DNA of 64,000 nt from Prorocentrum cordatum (Eukaryota; Sar; Dinophyceae; Prorocentrales; Prorocentraceae): positions 1 through 64,000 of the forward strand of contig CAUYUJ010017639.1 in NCBI GenBank assembly GCA_963575745.1, written 5' to 3'. The notes below the pieces were generated by a model. It searched no databases and had not been told where the DNA came from. It saw nothing but the letters and a program-made list of their open reading frames with translations. Shown piece by piece: positions 8,997-19,100 of this stretch. The stretch's first letter is position 1. Each line of letters opens with the position of its first letter. The position numbers were made by a program, and so were the translations under genes.

Positions 8997-9264
8997 TGGT
9001 CTAATGGATGCGTCTTCGAGAAAAAAAGAAAAAAAGAAAGAAAAAAAAAAAAAAAAGAGGCTTAAAAATGGATAGAAAACAAAAAAACAAAAAAAAAAAA
9101 AAAAAAAAAAAAGACACTTAATAAAATAAAAACAAAAAAGATTAAGAAACAAAAAATACAAAAAAAGAAAAAAAAAAAAAAAAAAACAATAAAAAAAAAA
9201 AAAAACAAAACCAAAGAATAAAAAACAAAAAAAAAGAAAAAAAAAAGATAAAAGTAAAAGGGTT
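8997..9264 (+). other. A-rich spacer between Gag and the next ORF
   Basis: About 240 bp consist mostly of A, with scattered G, C and T: runs such as AAAAAAGAAAAAAAAG and AAAACAAAAAAAG. It begins after a hairpin unit at 8982-8995. It ends just before the ATG at 9273. A second A-rich stretch precedes the RING-containing ORF at 12690-12863. Confidence 0.9.
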
Positions 9265-9272
9265 GCGATCAA

Positions 9273-10637
9273 ATGAACATTAACGCCCTCTCGATGGAGC
9301 AAGTTTTAATGACATCGGAATACATTCAGAATCCCGTATCAAAACGAAGCCCGTATCAAAACGTGTTCATGGTCCAGGACAGCTCAGAGGACTCGGAGGA
9401 CATGCGGTACGCCAAGAGGGACAGGCGACCGTCGCCTCCCCGAGACTCAGAGCATGACGATCAAAGGCCAGTGACACGTGGTAGTGCGTCAGCGGGGCCA
9501 GCCCGCGGAAGGAGCCGCTCAGCCCCTAGACGCCCTACGCATGATGAATCGGGCTATCCATACAGCACTGAGCACTCCGTTGGAGTATCTGCTCAGCAGG
9601 TGCCGGATTGGTACATCCAATGGTACCCCGGTTACTCTATGGATACTCTTCGGCACTGGTATTCTAAGGAATACTGTACCAAAAGGGACGAGACTGGCGC
9701 GATAATCCGTACCAAGGGCGGCAAGACCAAGACGCCAGAGGCCTGGGACAAAAGGGCTAAGAAGCAGGAGATCATCACTGACCGCAAAACGTACAGAAAG
9801 CAAGTATGTCAGTGTGAGCCCTTTAAAGGCCACATGCGCAGGTGTCCGATGGACCGCCCCTCCAGGAGCCCTCACTATGGAGAGACCCCGTGGAATTGGT
9901 CTCATGGAGACGACGCGGGTAACGTCCATGATCCGAACAAAGAGGTTCCTGGAGGAGGAAAGCGTATCACAGAGGCCGATCGCGTCCCTATGACCGAAGA
10001 GGTGGCCAACACCGTCAAGGAAAATTGGGCAAAGCTTACCAATGACCATCGCCTCAAGGAATGGAACCGCCGATTCCATAAGGAAGCGGGGTCACCCGCA
10101 GAATCCAGTAAGGAAGCGGGGTCACCTGCAGAATCCAGCAGGGAAGCGGGGCCACCCGCAGAAGCAGCACCAGCCGCTGGATCTGCGGACGAGTGGATAG
10201 ACGTTGTCTCTGCTGCCGGGTCCGCCGCCGGCACTGACCGCACCGAGCTAAATGAAGAGTGGGCGGCGGAAGACGGCTCAGAGAATCCATTCCCTGACGG
10301 AAGCGCCTGCTGGTACTGCAGTTCTTCGGCGCAGAAGTGGTTTTGCACGAGGGTAATCTACCGCCATGAGAATGGCAAGTACAAGCTGGCCATAAAAGGT
10401 ACTGCCGACATCGACCAGATGAGGCAGGTCATCCATGATCATGGCCAGCCAGAAGGCCCTCCTAGAGACCCTCCTGGTCACAACCGGGCAAGGGCAGCAG
10501 ACCACCTCCAAGACCTGAAGCCGACTCCTCGTCTTCACCGACTCCGGCAAAAAGGCACCCGTCCAAGAGCCCCGAAGGCACACAGGGGCGGGCGAAGGCC
10601 AGAGGGATCGCCAAGACGGACGACCCTGAGCCGGTGA
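9273..10637 (+). CDS. Arg/Ser-rich accessory ORF of the LTR element
   Basis: The ATG lies eight bases after the A-rich spacer. The protein opens with an acidic patch, then an RGRSRSAPRRP Arg/Ser-rich stretch, an aromatic block (WYIQWYPGYS) and a small Cys/His cluster (CQCEPFKGHMRRC) that does not fit a standard finger. Three consecutive copies of an EAGSPAESS-type block at about 10086-10160 are hairpin-encoded. A CWYC...C group lies near 10310-10340. From about 10466-10510 the likely coding frame changes by -1 into the Tpt1 ORF, so the last 40-50 residues here, rich in Arg/Pro, are probably out of frame. No known family was recognised. Confidence 0.5.
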   Translation: MNINALSMEQVLMTSEYIQNPVSKRSPYQNVFMVQDSSEDSEDMRYAKRDRRPSPPRDSEHDDQRPVTRGSASAGPARGRSRSAPRRPTHDESGYPYSTEHSVGVSAQQVPDWYIQWYPGYSMDTLRHWYSKEYCTKRDETGAIIRTKGGKTKTPEAWDKRAKKQEIITDRKTYRKQVCQCEPFKGHMRRCPMDRPSRSPHYGETPWNWSHGDDAGNVHDPNKEVPGGGKRITEADRVPMTEEVANTVKENWAKLTNDHRLKEWNRRFHKEAGSPAESSKEAGSPAESSREAGPPAEAAPAAGSADEWIDVVSAAGSAAGTDRTELNEEWAAEDGSENPFPDGSACWYCSSSAQKWFCTRVIYRHENGKYKLAIKGTADIDQMRQVIHDHGQPEGPPRDPPGHNRARAADHLQDLKPTPRLHRLRQKGTRPRAPKAHRGGRRPEGSPRRTTLSR

Positions 10638-12751
10638 ATCCTCCCGGTCTGTCCGTGACGGAGAGGAGGAAGGCTTTTGCTGGACCATCGACCCCGATGC
10701 CGCCGGCGACCCAAGGCGATGTCAAGGACGAAGCTCGCGACAAGCCTAAGGCAGCGTTCCGAGGTGACTGGACTCCAACACTGCATCAGCCACGCCTTGC
10801 ACCACGACCAGGTTCGGCACGAATGAAAGCGCAGCCGAAGCCCGAAGCTGGGATGAGGTCGGTGCGGGCAGAAGCGGCCGCCAAGGCTAAAGAGGACAAG
10901 GGCTCTGCGGGGCCACCCGCTAAAGCGGCGCCAGCCGTAACAGCGGGGACACCCGCAGAAGGCACTCTCTCCAGAGAAGAACGCTTCAGAGTCCTCAAAG
11001 AGTTTGGCGACCAACAGAAACTGACTGATGATGCAGCTGCTGACAAAGGCCGCCCGAACCCTGGCGCGGAGTCATCTGCAGGAGCTGCCTCGACAGCCGC
11101 AGGTTCTGCAGGGCCACCCGTTAAAGCGGCGCCAGCTGCATTAGCGGGGTCACCCGCCAAAGCGCCGCCGGCTGCACTAGCGGGGTCACCCGCAAGCTTG
11201 CAGCCAATAATGTCTGTTCTGAGGGTCATTCCTTTGGAATGCAAGTTGTATTGGCAAGGCATTGTAGACAAAGGCCCGAGGCAGCCCATCAACCCACGAG
11301 TCACTCCAGACGACACGGACCGATATGAGGTCATTAATTGTCCGGTTCGTCGTAATTTCAAGTGCCACAACGACTGGGAGCGCGAACAGCAGAAAGTGGG
11401 AAACATGCTGCGAGACAGGCCGCCACTACGCGCTGCGCAGCATAAAGAAGCACTCCTGAAGGTCATGACACAGACCGGCATGGATCCAACCTTGCCGAGT
11501 AAAGAGCAGATGACCAAGGTGTCGATGTGGTTTTCAACGGCTCTACGCCACAGTCCATATTATAAGGACAAACATAACCGATACTTCGAAAAGGTCAGCA
11601 CTTTTGATCCATACGATGGCTGGGTTGTCGTTGACGATCTGCTGACAAACTGGACTGAAAATGATCAGTATAAGTACTATCGTGAAATGCACGAGGTGCT
11701 GATCAAAGGCAGGCCCCACACGTCATTCGTGTATTGGGTGCTGCTAAACTGCTGTGAGATGATTGACCATCACGGCATGCAGAAGGGCAGGCTCCAGATG
11801 AAGTGCGTTGAGGACAGCATGCTGCTGCCTCCCATGTTTCGACCAAAGGCACGCAGGCCACAGTACTTCATCAGAGCCACGAACGGCCACAGCAGTCCAG
11901 GCATCCACTGTCCCGAGTCGCTCTACAAGCCGATCACAACATGGATGAAAGAACCAGACGACCCAGTATATTTCATCCACGGGACGCAGTGGGAGTATGT
12001 CAAGGACATCCTTGCTAATAGCCTGTCATGCCTCGCACAGGACAACCCGAAGAGGAAGGGGGGGCGCCAATTTGTGCATGGCTGCCCCTACCTCCCGGGC
12101 GACCCGAGGATTCAATCGGGCATCCGTCCTGACTCGGAGGTGCTCATATTCTGCAGCATCAACAAGATGCTGTCCAGTGGCTTCTCTCTATGGAGATCAG
12201 CAAATGACATAGTCATGACACGGGGCCACGATGGACGTATACCGCCCGATCATATTCTCCAGATAGTGAGCATCGCGAAGTATCGGGTCGGCGAAGCCTG
12301 GACCAATCCGCTGTTTTATGACAAGACGCGGAGGCGGGGCCAACCCGCGGACAGGATTCGCACTGATGACTACCTGCCACTTAAAATGTGTGACAGAACT
12401 GTGGCGGTAATGGAAGATCATGCCATGTACCTCAAGGGCTGGGCTAAGACGGACGGTCGCCCATTCAATTTGGTCATGACTGAGCAAGATGTTGCTCCAC
12501 GACCGTACGACACACAGACAGTCCTCATGATGAATGCCCAGGAGGACGAGGTCATGCCTGAGGCGGGGCCACCCGCAGGAGCGGGGACACCCGCGGTAGG
12601 CACCTCGGACGGTTCATGGCAGCAGGTAGTCACACCGGTGGCGACGGTAGCATCTCCTTGGAGGCCGGACCAGCAGTCCTGGGTCCAAGCTCTCAACACA
12701 AAACAAATAAACACAAAAACACAAACAACAAAAACAATCAAGGACAAGTAA
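10634..12751 (+). CDS. Tpt1/KptA-like RNA 2'-phosphotransferase domain protein
   Basis: Residues 1-190 are Ala/Pro/Gly-rich linkers with hairpin-encoded AGPPA/AGSPA blocks. Residues about 297-550 match the Tpt1/KptA fold motif by motif: ALRHSP (R305, H306), DGWVVVDDLL (substrate-lobe helix), FIRATNGHS (R414), YFIHGT (H449), FVHG (482), SGIRPDSEVLI (R498) and SANDIVMTRG (N524). The Arg-His-Arg-Arg tetrad known to be essential in Tpt1 enzymes is therefore kept. Tpt1 moves an internal RNA 2'-phosphate to NAD+, giving ADP-ribose 1'',2''-cyclic phosphate; relatives can ADP-ribosylate RNA ends. The 10634 start is a GTG, and frame 2 is open from 10466, so the domain is probably translated with the upstream ORF through a -1 shift. 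The end is Lys/Thr/Gln-rich from the A-rich spacer. Confidence 0.8.
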   Translation: MNPPGLSVTERRKAFAGPSTPMPPATQGDVKDEARDKPKAAFRGDWTPTLHQPRLAPRPGSARMKAQPKPEAGMRSVRAEAAAKAKEDKGSAGPPAKAAPAVTAGTPAEGTLSREERFRVLKEFGDQQKLTDDAAADKGRPNPGAESSAGAASTAAGSAGPPVKAAPAALAGSPAKAPPAALAGSPASLQPIMSVLRVIPLECKLYWQGIVDKGPRQPINPRVTPDDTDRYEVINCPVRRNFKCHNDWEREQQKVGNMLRDRPPLRAAQHKEALLKVMTQTGMDPTLPSKEQMTKVSMWFSTALRHSPYYKDKHNRYFEKVSTFDPYDGWVVVDDLLTNWTENDQYKYYREMHEVLIKGRPHTSFVYWVLLNCCEMIDHHGMQKGRLQMKCVEDSMLLPPMFRPKARRPQYFIRATNGHSSPGIHCPESLYKPITTWMKEPDDPVYFIHGTQWEYVKDILANSLSCLAQDNPKRKGGRQFVHGCPYLPGDPRIQSGIRPDSEVLIFCSINKMLSSGFSLWRSANDIVMTRGHDGRIPPDHILQIVSIAKYRVGEAWTNPLFYDKTRRRGQPADRIRTDDYLPLKMCDRTVAVMEDHAMYLKGWAKTDGRPFNLVMTEQDVAPRPYDTQTVLMMNAQEDEVMPEAGPPAGAGTPAVGTSDGSWQQVVTPVATVASPWRPDQQSWVQALNTKQINTKTQTTKTIKDK

Positions 12752-12863
12752 GCAATAAAAACAAAATATAAAACAAATAGAACAAACAACAAGCAAAGAA
12801 ACAACAAAACTAGACACACAACACAAACAAGCAAACAGACCAGCACCACAACAACAAAGCCAA
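12690..12863 (+). other. A-rich spacer before the RING ORF
   Basis: A- and C-rich DNA (AACAAACAACAAG style) with little G or T. It covers the last 20 codons and stop of the Tpt1 ORF and the open leader of the next frame. That frame is open from 12759 but has no ATG until 13047. Confidence 0.85.
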
Positions 12864-15131
12864 TTGACATCAGCCGACGTTTCTGGACTGACCGATCAGC
12901 TATACCGTGCTGACCCGTGGGCGGTGCATGCAGGTATCCAAGATGCACAGCAGAGGAACCTGCGCCCTCCTGCGGGGCCACCAGGCGTCCTAGGACCACA
13001 ACCACAACGCCCTCCACAGCAAGCTGGAGTTGCGAGGTTTGCTCCTATGGGCGGCTCAGATGGTGGCTCGCCGTTTCGGACACCGCCGTCTGAAACGAGC
13101 GAGAACAGCCTGTGGCAACGACTCCAGGCGATTCGCGGAAATCCGGCGCTCGCAGCAGCACTCCAGGCGACCACTCCCTTTGGCACTCCGAGGGGTAGTG
13201 AAGGAGGAGTGGCTGCGGGGACACCCTCCGAGCGAACGCCTGCGGAGTCACTCGCACATGCGGGGCCACCCGCTGACGGACAGCAAGGTTCAGACTACGA
13301 ACGTCGGGCAGCCAACTTGAGAGCACAGGCTACCTTTTTGCAGCAACAAGCTGATAGAGTGCCCAGCCTGTTGCGGAACCGCAACATAGATGTTACGAAT
13401 CATGGCGACTTTCGGCCTCTCTGGAGCTGGACTTCTGAAGATGCTCCAAATGCTGATCCCACGAATCCATATCGACAGGTGTTTATTCAAGGAATAGCAT
13501 CACACCCAATATATGGATGGGACAATCATGGACCAGCAGAGGCACAGGCCATGGACGCGCCGATGTACCCGGAGTACTACGCGCAGATGAATAACACTCC
13601 TATGATTGCGGGGCCACCTGCGAACGAATACACTCGGAATCTGGCCAATGAGATGTTTCGTTTGCAGTATACACGAGCAGTCGATGCGCAGTCTATGCCG
13701 CACTACGCCTACATGCCTACGCCGACGGACCCCGAGACCGTAGTTCAGCCAGCTGGTCTCGCGGTGCCAGCCGCTCTGGGCAGCATGCCAGACTATATTC
13801 GCGACGTGCACAACACGCAGCAAGCGATACTGGCATCTAGGCAGCAGGCTCGGGACAACGCTAGGCTGCGCCAACAGCGCGCGATCCAGAGAAGGATTGA
13901 GCGTGACAACCAAGCGGGGACACCCGCAGGCGCGGGGCCACCCGCTGAACAGACAGATAGACCGCCACCACCGACGCCATATCGGGAGGGCGAAACTACC
14001 TTCGAGCGTCAGGCTCGGACTCGCCCCGACGTGCCTACTCCAGTCATTTCAGACTACAATTTCACACAGTGCCCAATCTGTATGGACCCCTACGAGATGG
14101 GCACCACGGTGTGGAGACTGGCGTGCGGGCACTTCTTCCACGATATATGCTGGGATCGTGTTGCACAGCAGCACGTCCGCAATCAGCGGCCAGGTGCGCC
14201 AAACGAGGCACCCTGCGCTGTATGCCGTGGGCCGGGCATAATCACAGCACATTTTCCGCATGCTGGACAGCGCGACGCTGAGTCGGAACAGGCGCGCCAG
14301 CAGGAAAGATACGTGGTGGATGCTCGGGAACTGCGTCGGCTGCGGGAAGCAGTGGAGGCACTAGAGGCTCGAGCCGCCTCGGCGGAGCCATCCGCACGTG
14401 CCCCAGCTGCACAGACACACCCCTGGCCAGCGCCAGAGCAAGGCATCCAGATGCCGATCCTGTCTACGCTTCGAGCACAGGGGCCCCCAGCAGCGGGGCC
14501 ACCCGCCGAAGCGACTCCTGCCGCCAAAGCGGGGTCACCCGCAAATGGACCTCCGAATCCGGGATTTCTGAGGACAATGGAGGCCAATATTAGGCGGAGT
14601 GGCAGGAGCGGAGGCGGATCCAGAACCTCACGTGTAGAGAGCCCGGTAAGCGCTAGAAGCCGGGCCAGTGCTGAAAGCGCGGAGGCAGCCCAATTCCACA
14701 ATACCTTCATGATCAACACGGAAGGGCTGACCTACACACGTGACGTCACGGATGCGCTTCCGCCAGGAGGTGAGTGGACCTCCACACTCTCTGCGAATTA
14801 TTGGGTTCTTGAACAGGAACCAATTACCGTGGAGGAGCGCCGCCAATATGAGCAAATATGGTGCACCGAGCTAACAATGAGCCAGTGGGTGCTGGAACAA
14901 CGCCTACTGAAAGGCACGCTCGGTTCACAAATTACGTACCATACTGATGACCATGGTACGATGGCTCTGGCGGCGCGGACAGGGACATTCTTCCCCGACG
15001 AAGACGGAATGCCCTGCATATCGTTCATGCTAGACATTGGCTCCAACGTGAACATCATCGGAGCTAATACAGCACGAACCTTCCAGGAGGTATGGCCAGG
15101 TACAATCACAGACCGGCCATATGCACACTGA
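12864..15131 (+). CDS. RING-H2 finger protein fused to aspartic protease N-terminal half
   Basis: The frame is open from 12759; the 12864 codon is TTG and the first ATG is at 13047, so the start is uncertain. Residue numbers use 12864 as codon 1. A complete RING-H2 (C3H2C3) finger spans C403-X2-C406-X14-C421-X-H423-X2-H426-X2-C429-X21-C451-X2-C454, the zinc pattern of E3 ubiquitin ligases. A Glu/Arg-rich coiled-coil-like stretch follows (about 475-515). Near the end, FMLDIGSNVNIIG (D724, G726, S727) fits the retropepsin D-x-G-S active site of copia-type elements. The protease is cut off: after about 15080-15110 its continuation is in frame 2. Hairpin-encoded AGPPA/AGTPA blocks punctuate the linkers. 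E3 activity is inferred from the finger alone. Confidence 0.75.
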   Translation: MTSADVSGLTDQLYRADPWAVHAGIQDAQQRNLRPPAGPPGVLGPQPQRPPQQAGVARFAPMGGSDGGSPFRTPPSETSENSLWQRLQAIRGNPALAAALQATTPFGTPRGSEGGVAAGTPSERTPAESLAHAGPPADGQQGSDYERRAANLRAQATFLQQQADRVPSLLRNRNIDVTNHGDFRPLWSWTSEDAPNADPTNPYRQVFIQGIASHPIYGWDNHGPAEAQAMDAPMYPEYYAQMNNTPMIAGPPANEYTRNLANEMFRLQYTRAVDAQSMPHYAYMPTPTDPETVVQPAGLAVPAALGSMPDYIRDVHNTQQAILASRQQARDNARLRQQRAIQRRIERDNQAGTPAGAGPPAEQTDRPPPPTPYREGETTFERQARTRPDVPTPVISDYNFTQCPICMDPYEMGTTVWRLACGHFFHDICWDRVAQQHVRNQRPGAPNEAPCAVCRGPGIITAHFPHAGQRDAESEQARQQERYVVDARELRRLREAVEALEARAASAEPSARAPAAQTHPWPAPEQGIQMPILSTLRAQGPPAAGPPAEATPAAKAGSPANGPPNPGFLRTMEANIRRSGRSGGGSRTSRVESPVSARSRASAESAEAAQFHNTFMINTEGLTYTRDVTDALPPGGEWTSTLSANYWVLEQEPITVEERRQYEQIWCTELTMSQWVLEQRLLKGTLGSQITYHTDDHGTMALAARTGTFFPDEDGMPCISFMLDIGSNVNIIGANTARTFQEVWPGTITDRPYAH

Positions 15132-15997
15132 GCAAAACCCTCTACATCAATGGTGTAGGTGAGGGTGCTGCGATCTGTCGGAAAATGGGCAACTTCAAGA
15201 TCGGGGTGCAATACGCCAATGAGGCAAGCCCCCGCATCGAGGAGTATGCTTCCAACATCGCAGAGGGCTCAGGTGCAAACCTCCCAGCCATCTGGGGCCT
15301 GGGCGCCATGGAAGCACGTGACACAATCATCGTGCTGAAGCCAGGCTTCCAGAAGGTTATCTTCCCCAGCGGAGATTATACTCTTAAGCTGGGGAAGGGC
15401 GCCAAGGTCCTGAGGGCGAAGAAAACCCCCTCAGGACATCTAGCCATTCCATGCGGGTTGTATGACGGGGCTAAAAGCCAGACGGTCACGAACACCTTTA
15501 CAATCCGCAGTAGTCGTGATGGCTACACCGAGACGGAGAACGACGAGGACTCCGTCAATGCGGGGTCACCCGCTGGGGTTAGTGCGGGGCCACCCGCCGA
15601 GACCACAGCGGGGCAACCCGCAATGGGACAGTCCCTGACCGTTACGACTGATGCTTACATTGTCGAGCCGTATCTCGACAAGCAGCTCCTGGAAGACACG
15701 ACCCGTGCGATCGTGGACAGGACGCTGAACAGCTGGTGGGAAGGCCAACAGTGTCCTGAAGGGACCTGGCCACACATGAAGGATGCCCTGAAGTCTAAGA
15801 TATTTTGGGCAGTCCAGGAGGCGGTGAATAAGTGGACGCCTGAGAACCAAGCGGGGTCACCCGCGACACCGCCACCACCACCAAGCTGCACGGGCGGAGG
15901 TTCGTCGGACTCTGCGGGGCCAACCCGCGTGGAGACTGTGAGCGTAGCCGCACCAGTGACTCCTGCGGAGCCATCCGCTAACAGCATGCCCCTCTGA
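15092..15997 (+). CDS. Aspartic protease C-terminal half and linker
   Basis: This frame (frame 2) overlaps the previous one by 40 bp and supplies what the protease lacks. It has a TLYINGVGEGA strand, a LPAIWGLGAMEARD motif equivalent to the ILG flap-partner region of retropepsins, and a TPSGHLAIPC segment seen in dinoflagellate copia proteases. It then becomes an Ala/Gly/Pro linker with hairpin blocks (AGSPAG, AGPPAE, AGQPAM). A -1 shift near 15.1 kb would join it to the D-x-G-S half. No own ATG is required; the first in-frame ATG is at 15092. It ends in TGA at 15995-15997. Confidence 0.65.
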   Translation: MARYNHRPAICTLSKTLYINGVGEGAAICRKMGNFKIGVQYANEASPRIEEYASNIAEGSGANLPAIWGLGAMEARDTIIVLKPGFQKVIFPSGDYTLKLGKGAKVLRAKKTPSGHLAIPCGLYDGAKSQTVTNTFTIRSSRDGYTETENDEDSVNAGSPAGVSAGPPAETTAGQPAMGQSLTVTTDAYIVEPYLDKQLLEDTTRAIVDRTLNSWWEGQQCPEGTWPHMKDALKSKIFWAVQEAVNKWTPENQAGSPATPPPPPSCTGGGSSDSAGPTRVETVSVAAPVTPAEPSANSMPL

Positions 15998-16198
15998 CGG
16001 GGGCAGGCGGGCGCGCCGGCGGCGCTCGCCTGCGAAGAGAAGCCGAATACCGGCCTCCTCGCGACATACGTTGGCCGCGCTGAGGCCCGAGAAGAAAAAT
16101 ATCATTCAAAATGCCTCGTCATCGAAGATATTCGCACAGCTTGCGCCGAACTCCGAACCCGTGGATATATATGCGACCGGATTACCCATAATGAGGTA
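15998..16198 (+). other. Spacer before pol
   Basis: A 201-bp gap between the linker ORF and the pol ATG. The first half is GC-rich with a fold-back around GCGCGCCGGCGGCGC. The second half is mixed. No A-rich tract is present, unlike the two upstream spacers. Read in another frame this could join the flanking ORFs only through further shifts. Confidence 0.5.
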
Positions 16199-19100
16199 AT
16201 GACTTCAACTGGAACACAGTATTTGGGAAATTTGTTGGCAGGAGACTACAATATGTTGTGGGTGGCCACACCCTCTGATTGGTACGTTCGTACTCCAGGA
16301 AAGAGGGCGGGACCACATTATCAACGTATACAAAATCTCCTGATCAAAGCGCGTGCTCTGAGAATGCAGATTGTTATCCTGGGGCCACCCGGGTATTTCT
16401 GGAAACAGGGTCCGATCAAAGATGTTATCGAAGATTTGAAGCTAAGCGTTATACGAATCAGACTCTGTCATTTCGGTATTAAGTTTGACCGATCCAGTAA
16501 ACATCCCAGTGGTTCTTATATACAAGTTGCTACATCTTGTCCTCATATACCGATAAACTTATGGAAATGTACTTGTGGATCACACAAGGAGCATGATTTG
16601 GATTGGTATGGCCAAGATCAGCAACGTGCCGAGTTTCGGTATAAAACTTTGGCTATTATTATTGCACGCTTCCTTGATCAACTCGATAAAGCCAACATGA
16701 TCAGGAATGAGCGGAGTGCGGTACACCTCAGTGTGTGTACACGCGTTGACAAAAAGGTCAGACACTACGTTCAATGTCCACAGAAGGGCCCTCAATGGGA
16801 CCATGTGGTTCGTAGGGTCACGACCGACCTGGACACGAACAAGATCGTTCAAGACATTAGAATCCAGGATCAGCCAACTGGGTACAATTATGTAGCTCCA
16901 TTACCTGATGGGGTTACAAACATCAGTACTCGGCTTTACTGGGAGCCTCCGGCTCCAGTTCTTCATGGCAATGGTGAGTCGCGAAGGCCACGCCCAAAGC
17001 GTGTGACGATCGTCGATGACGATCGATCTCCTCCCCCTTCGATTGAGCGTTGCCAAACGCGACCCACCAACAACCTTCCTGAAATTCCGCCATTCCCTGA
17101 TTTTACAGCGGATTCCTCCGCAGCGGATCTCTCCGCGGAAACTGCGTTGCCCACTGATGCCAGGATAAAACAGAAAGAAAAGCAGAAAGCTGACAAAGAA
17201 GCCGGCATCAAACCGAAGAAAGTCCCGAAGAAAGTGGAAGACGGTAACGACGACTGTGGAGAGGACCTCAAAGGGCTTGACTGCTCCACATATTTCAACG
17301 ACGTTCCTCTTGACGACTCGGACTCGGACAGCGAATCAGAGGACATCTTCATGATGTTACCGGCGGGGCAACCCGCTGACTCACATGCCGATATCTTCTC
17401 GATAGTCCAGTCGTTATGCTACGGCAGAAACAATCAGGTGGACATGCTTGAATTATGTGGGGGCAAGGGTGGTATATCCATATTAGCCTTCAAGAGGGGA
17501 CTCTCGTCAGGCGGGAACCTTGACAAGATATCTATGGTTGACCTTGGAAATTCGGAAGTACAAAGAGCAGTCCTCCACTACCTCAAGACTTGCTTTGTCA
17601 AGATCACGATTCTGCAGCCAAGTTGCAGAACTACTGGACTCCCTTCCTACTTCAACGCACAGGTCAATCATGATACGTGGCTTAAACACCACAAAGAGGA
17701 CCTGCCTCACATCACGTTCTGTGGAACAGTTGCTCTATTGCAAGACGACCTAAGACGTTTCTTTCTCAGGGAACAACCAATGGGCACGTGGGTGGATGAG
17801 ATCCAACCATGGAAAGACCTGGCACAACGCAAGGTCACTTGCCAAACAATCATTGATCAGTGCACGACTGGTCTCAAAGATTCATTTGGACAATACATTC
17901 GCAAGCCAACACAGATAATGGCAAATAAAGAAGAGTTGTTGGCACCTTTCAGAGGCAAGCGTTGTCCAGGAAATCATGTGCACGCCAATGCTTGTAACAA
18001 AGAGCTAGCAAGGGCGGCACAGTATACCTACAGAATGCAGTCACTGATCGTTGATGCGGTGCAAATCGCCAAAGACCTGTTTGCTTACGGTCGCGATCCA
18101 TTCGCGAATCGTGAACGCAGCTATGCGTTCGTAACAAACAGTGCTGGCTACGACTTGGACGACCCAACAATCCGGAGACACCCAAACGGAGAAATCTGGC
18201 GACCACCACCTGGCGGTCTTGGGTGCCCTGGCTGTGTGGACAACAACTACAAGCAATCACCAAAGCACAGCAGGGATCCGAAGATGTGTCGGTGGTATGA
18301 TGTTGAACCGTATTACTGGGACTGTCCAAGCTGTAAGAAGGAATATCAGAAGAGCAATCCTCACCACACCAAGATATCTGGCCAATGCAGATTCGCCGAA
18401 AAATGGAAGCTGCCAGATAACTTTGGCCAGCCGCGCCCGGCGGGGCAAGCCGCTCCTGCGGCGCCAGCCGCGGAAGCGGCTCCAGCCGCAGAAGCGGCGC
18501 CAGCCGCAAAAGCGGCGCCGGCCGCGAGAGCGCGCATACGCGCGCCTAGGCCGCCACGGCCTGGTGAGGGCGACCCAACCGCAGGCGCCAGCAGCCATGA
18601 CATCACCAGAGCTGACGGGGCTACTGGTGGCAACAGTGGTGCTGGCAGTTCTGACGATCACCGTAGACTGCCACAAGTTGCAGCAAGGCGCGGACGCATG
18701 GAGGGAGGAGATCCTCCACCACCGCCGCAGCCTCAAGCAGAGCCGAGGCCAAGGCCAAGGCTCCCTGATTGGACTCGCTTCGACGTTCAGCTCAGCCTCC
18801 AAAACCTGCGCAGCTTCGACCCAGCTGTAGTGCAGCGAGAACTCCGCAAACTCCACCTGAGATGGTTTCATGCCAAGGAGCCAAAAATGCGGATGATTCT
18901 AACCAAGGTTGGTCTGGGTGAAACCCGTTTGAGTCTGATCAAAGGCATTTGTGACTCGTGTAGAGAATGTCGAGCCTGGGACAAACCAGGCAACACGGTG
19001 ATGCCTTCTGTGTCACTGCCAGGACGTTTCAACGAGGAAGTCGAATGTGATCTCTTCTTTTACAAACAGGAACATATTGTTTTTCACATCATCGACCGTT

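Noticed and set aside
18430-18530. Ala/Pro/Glu repeat in Pol considered as a captured domain
   Set aside because: It is made of adjacent hairpin units (GCGGC...GCCGC) and is explained by the dispersed hairpin family.
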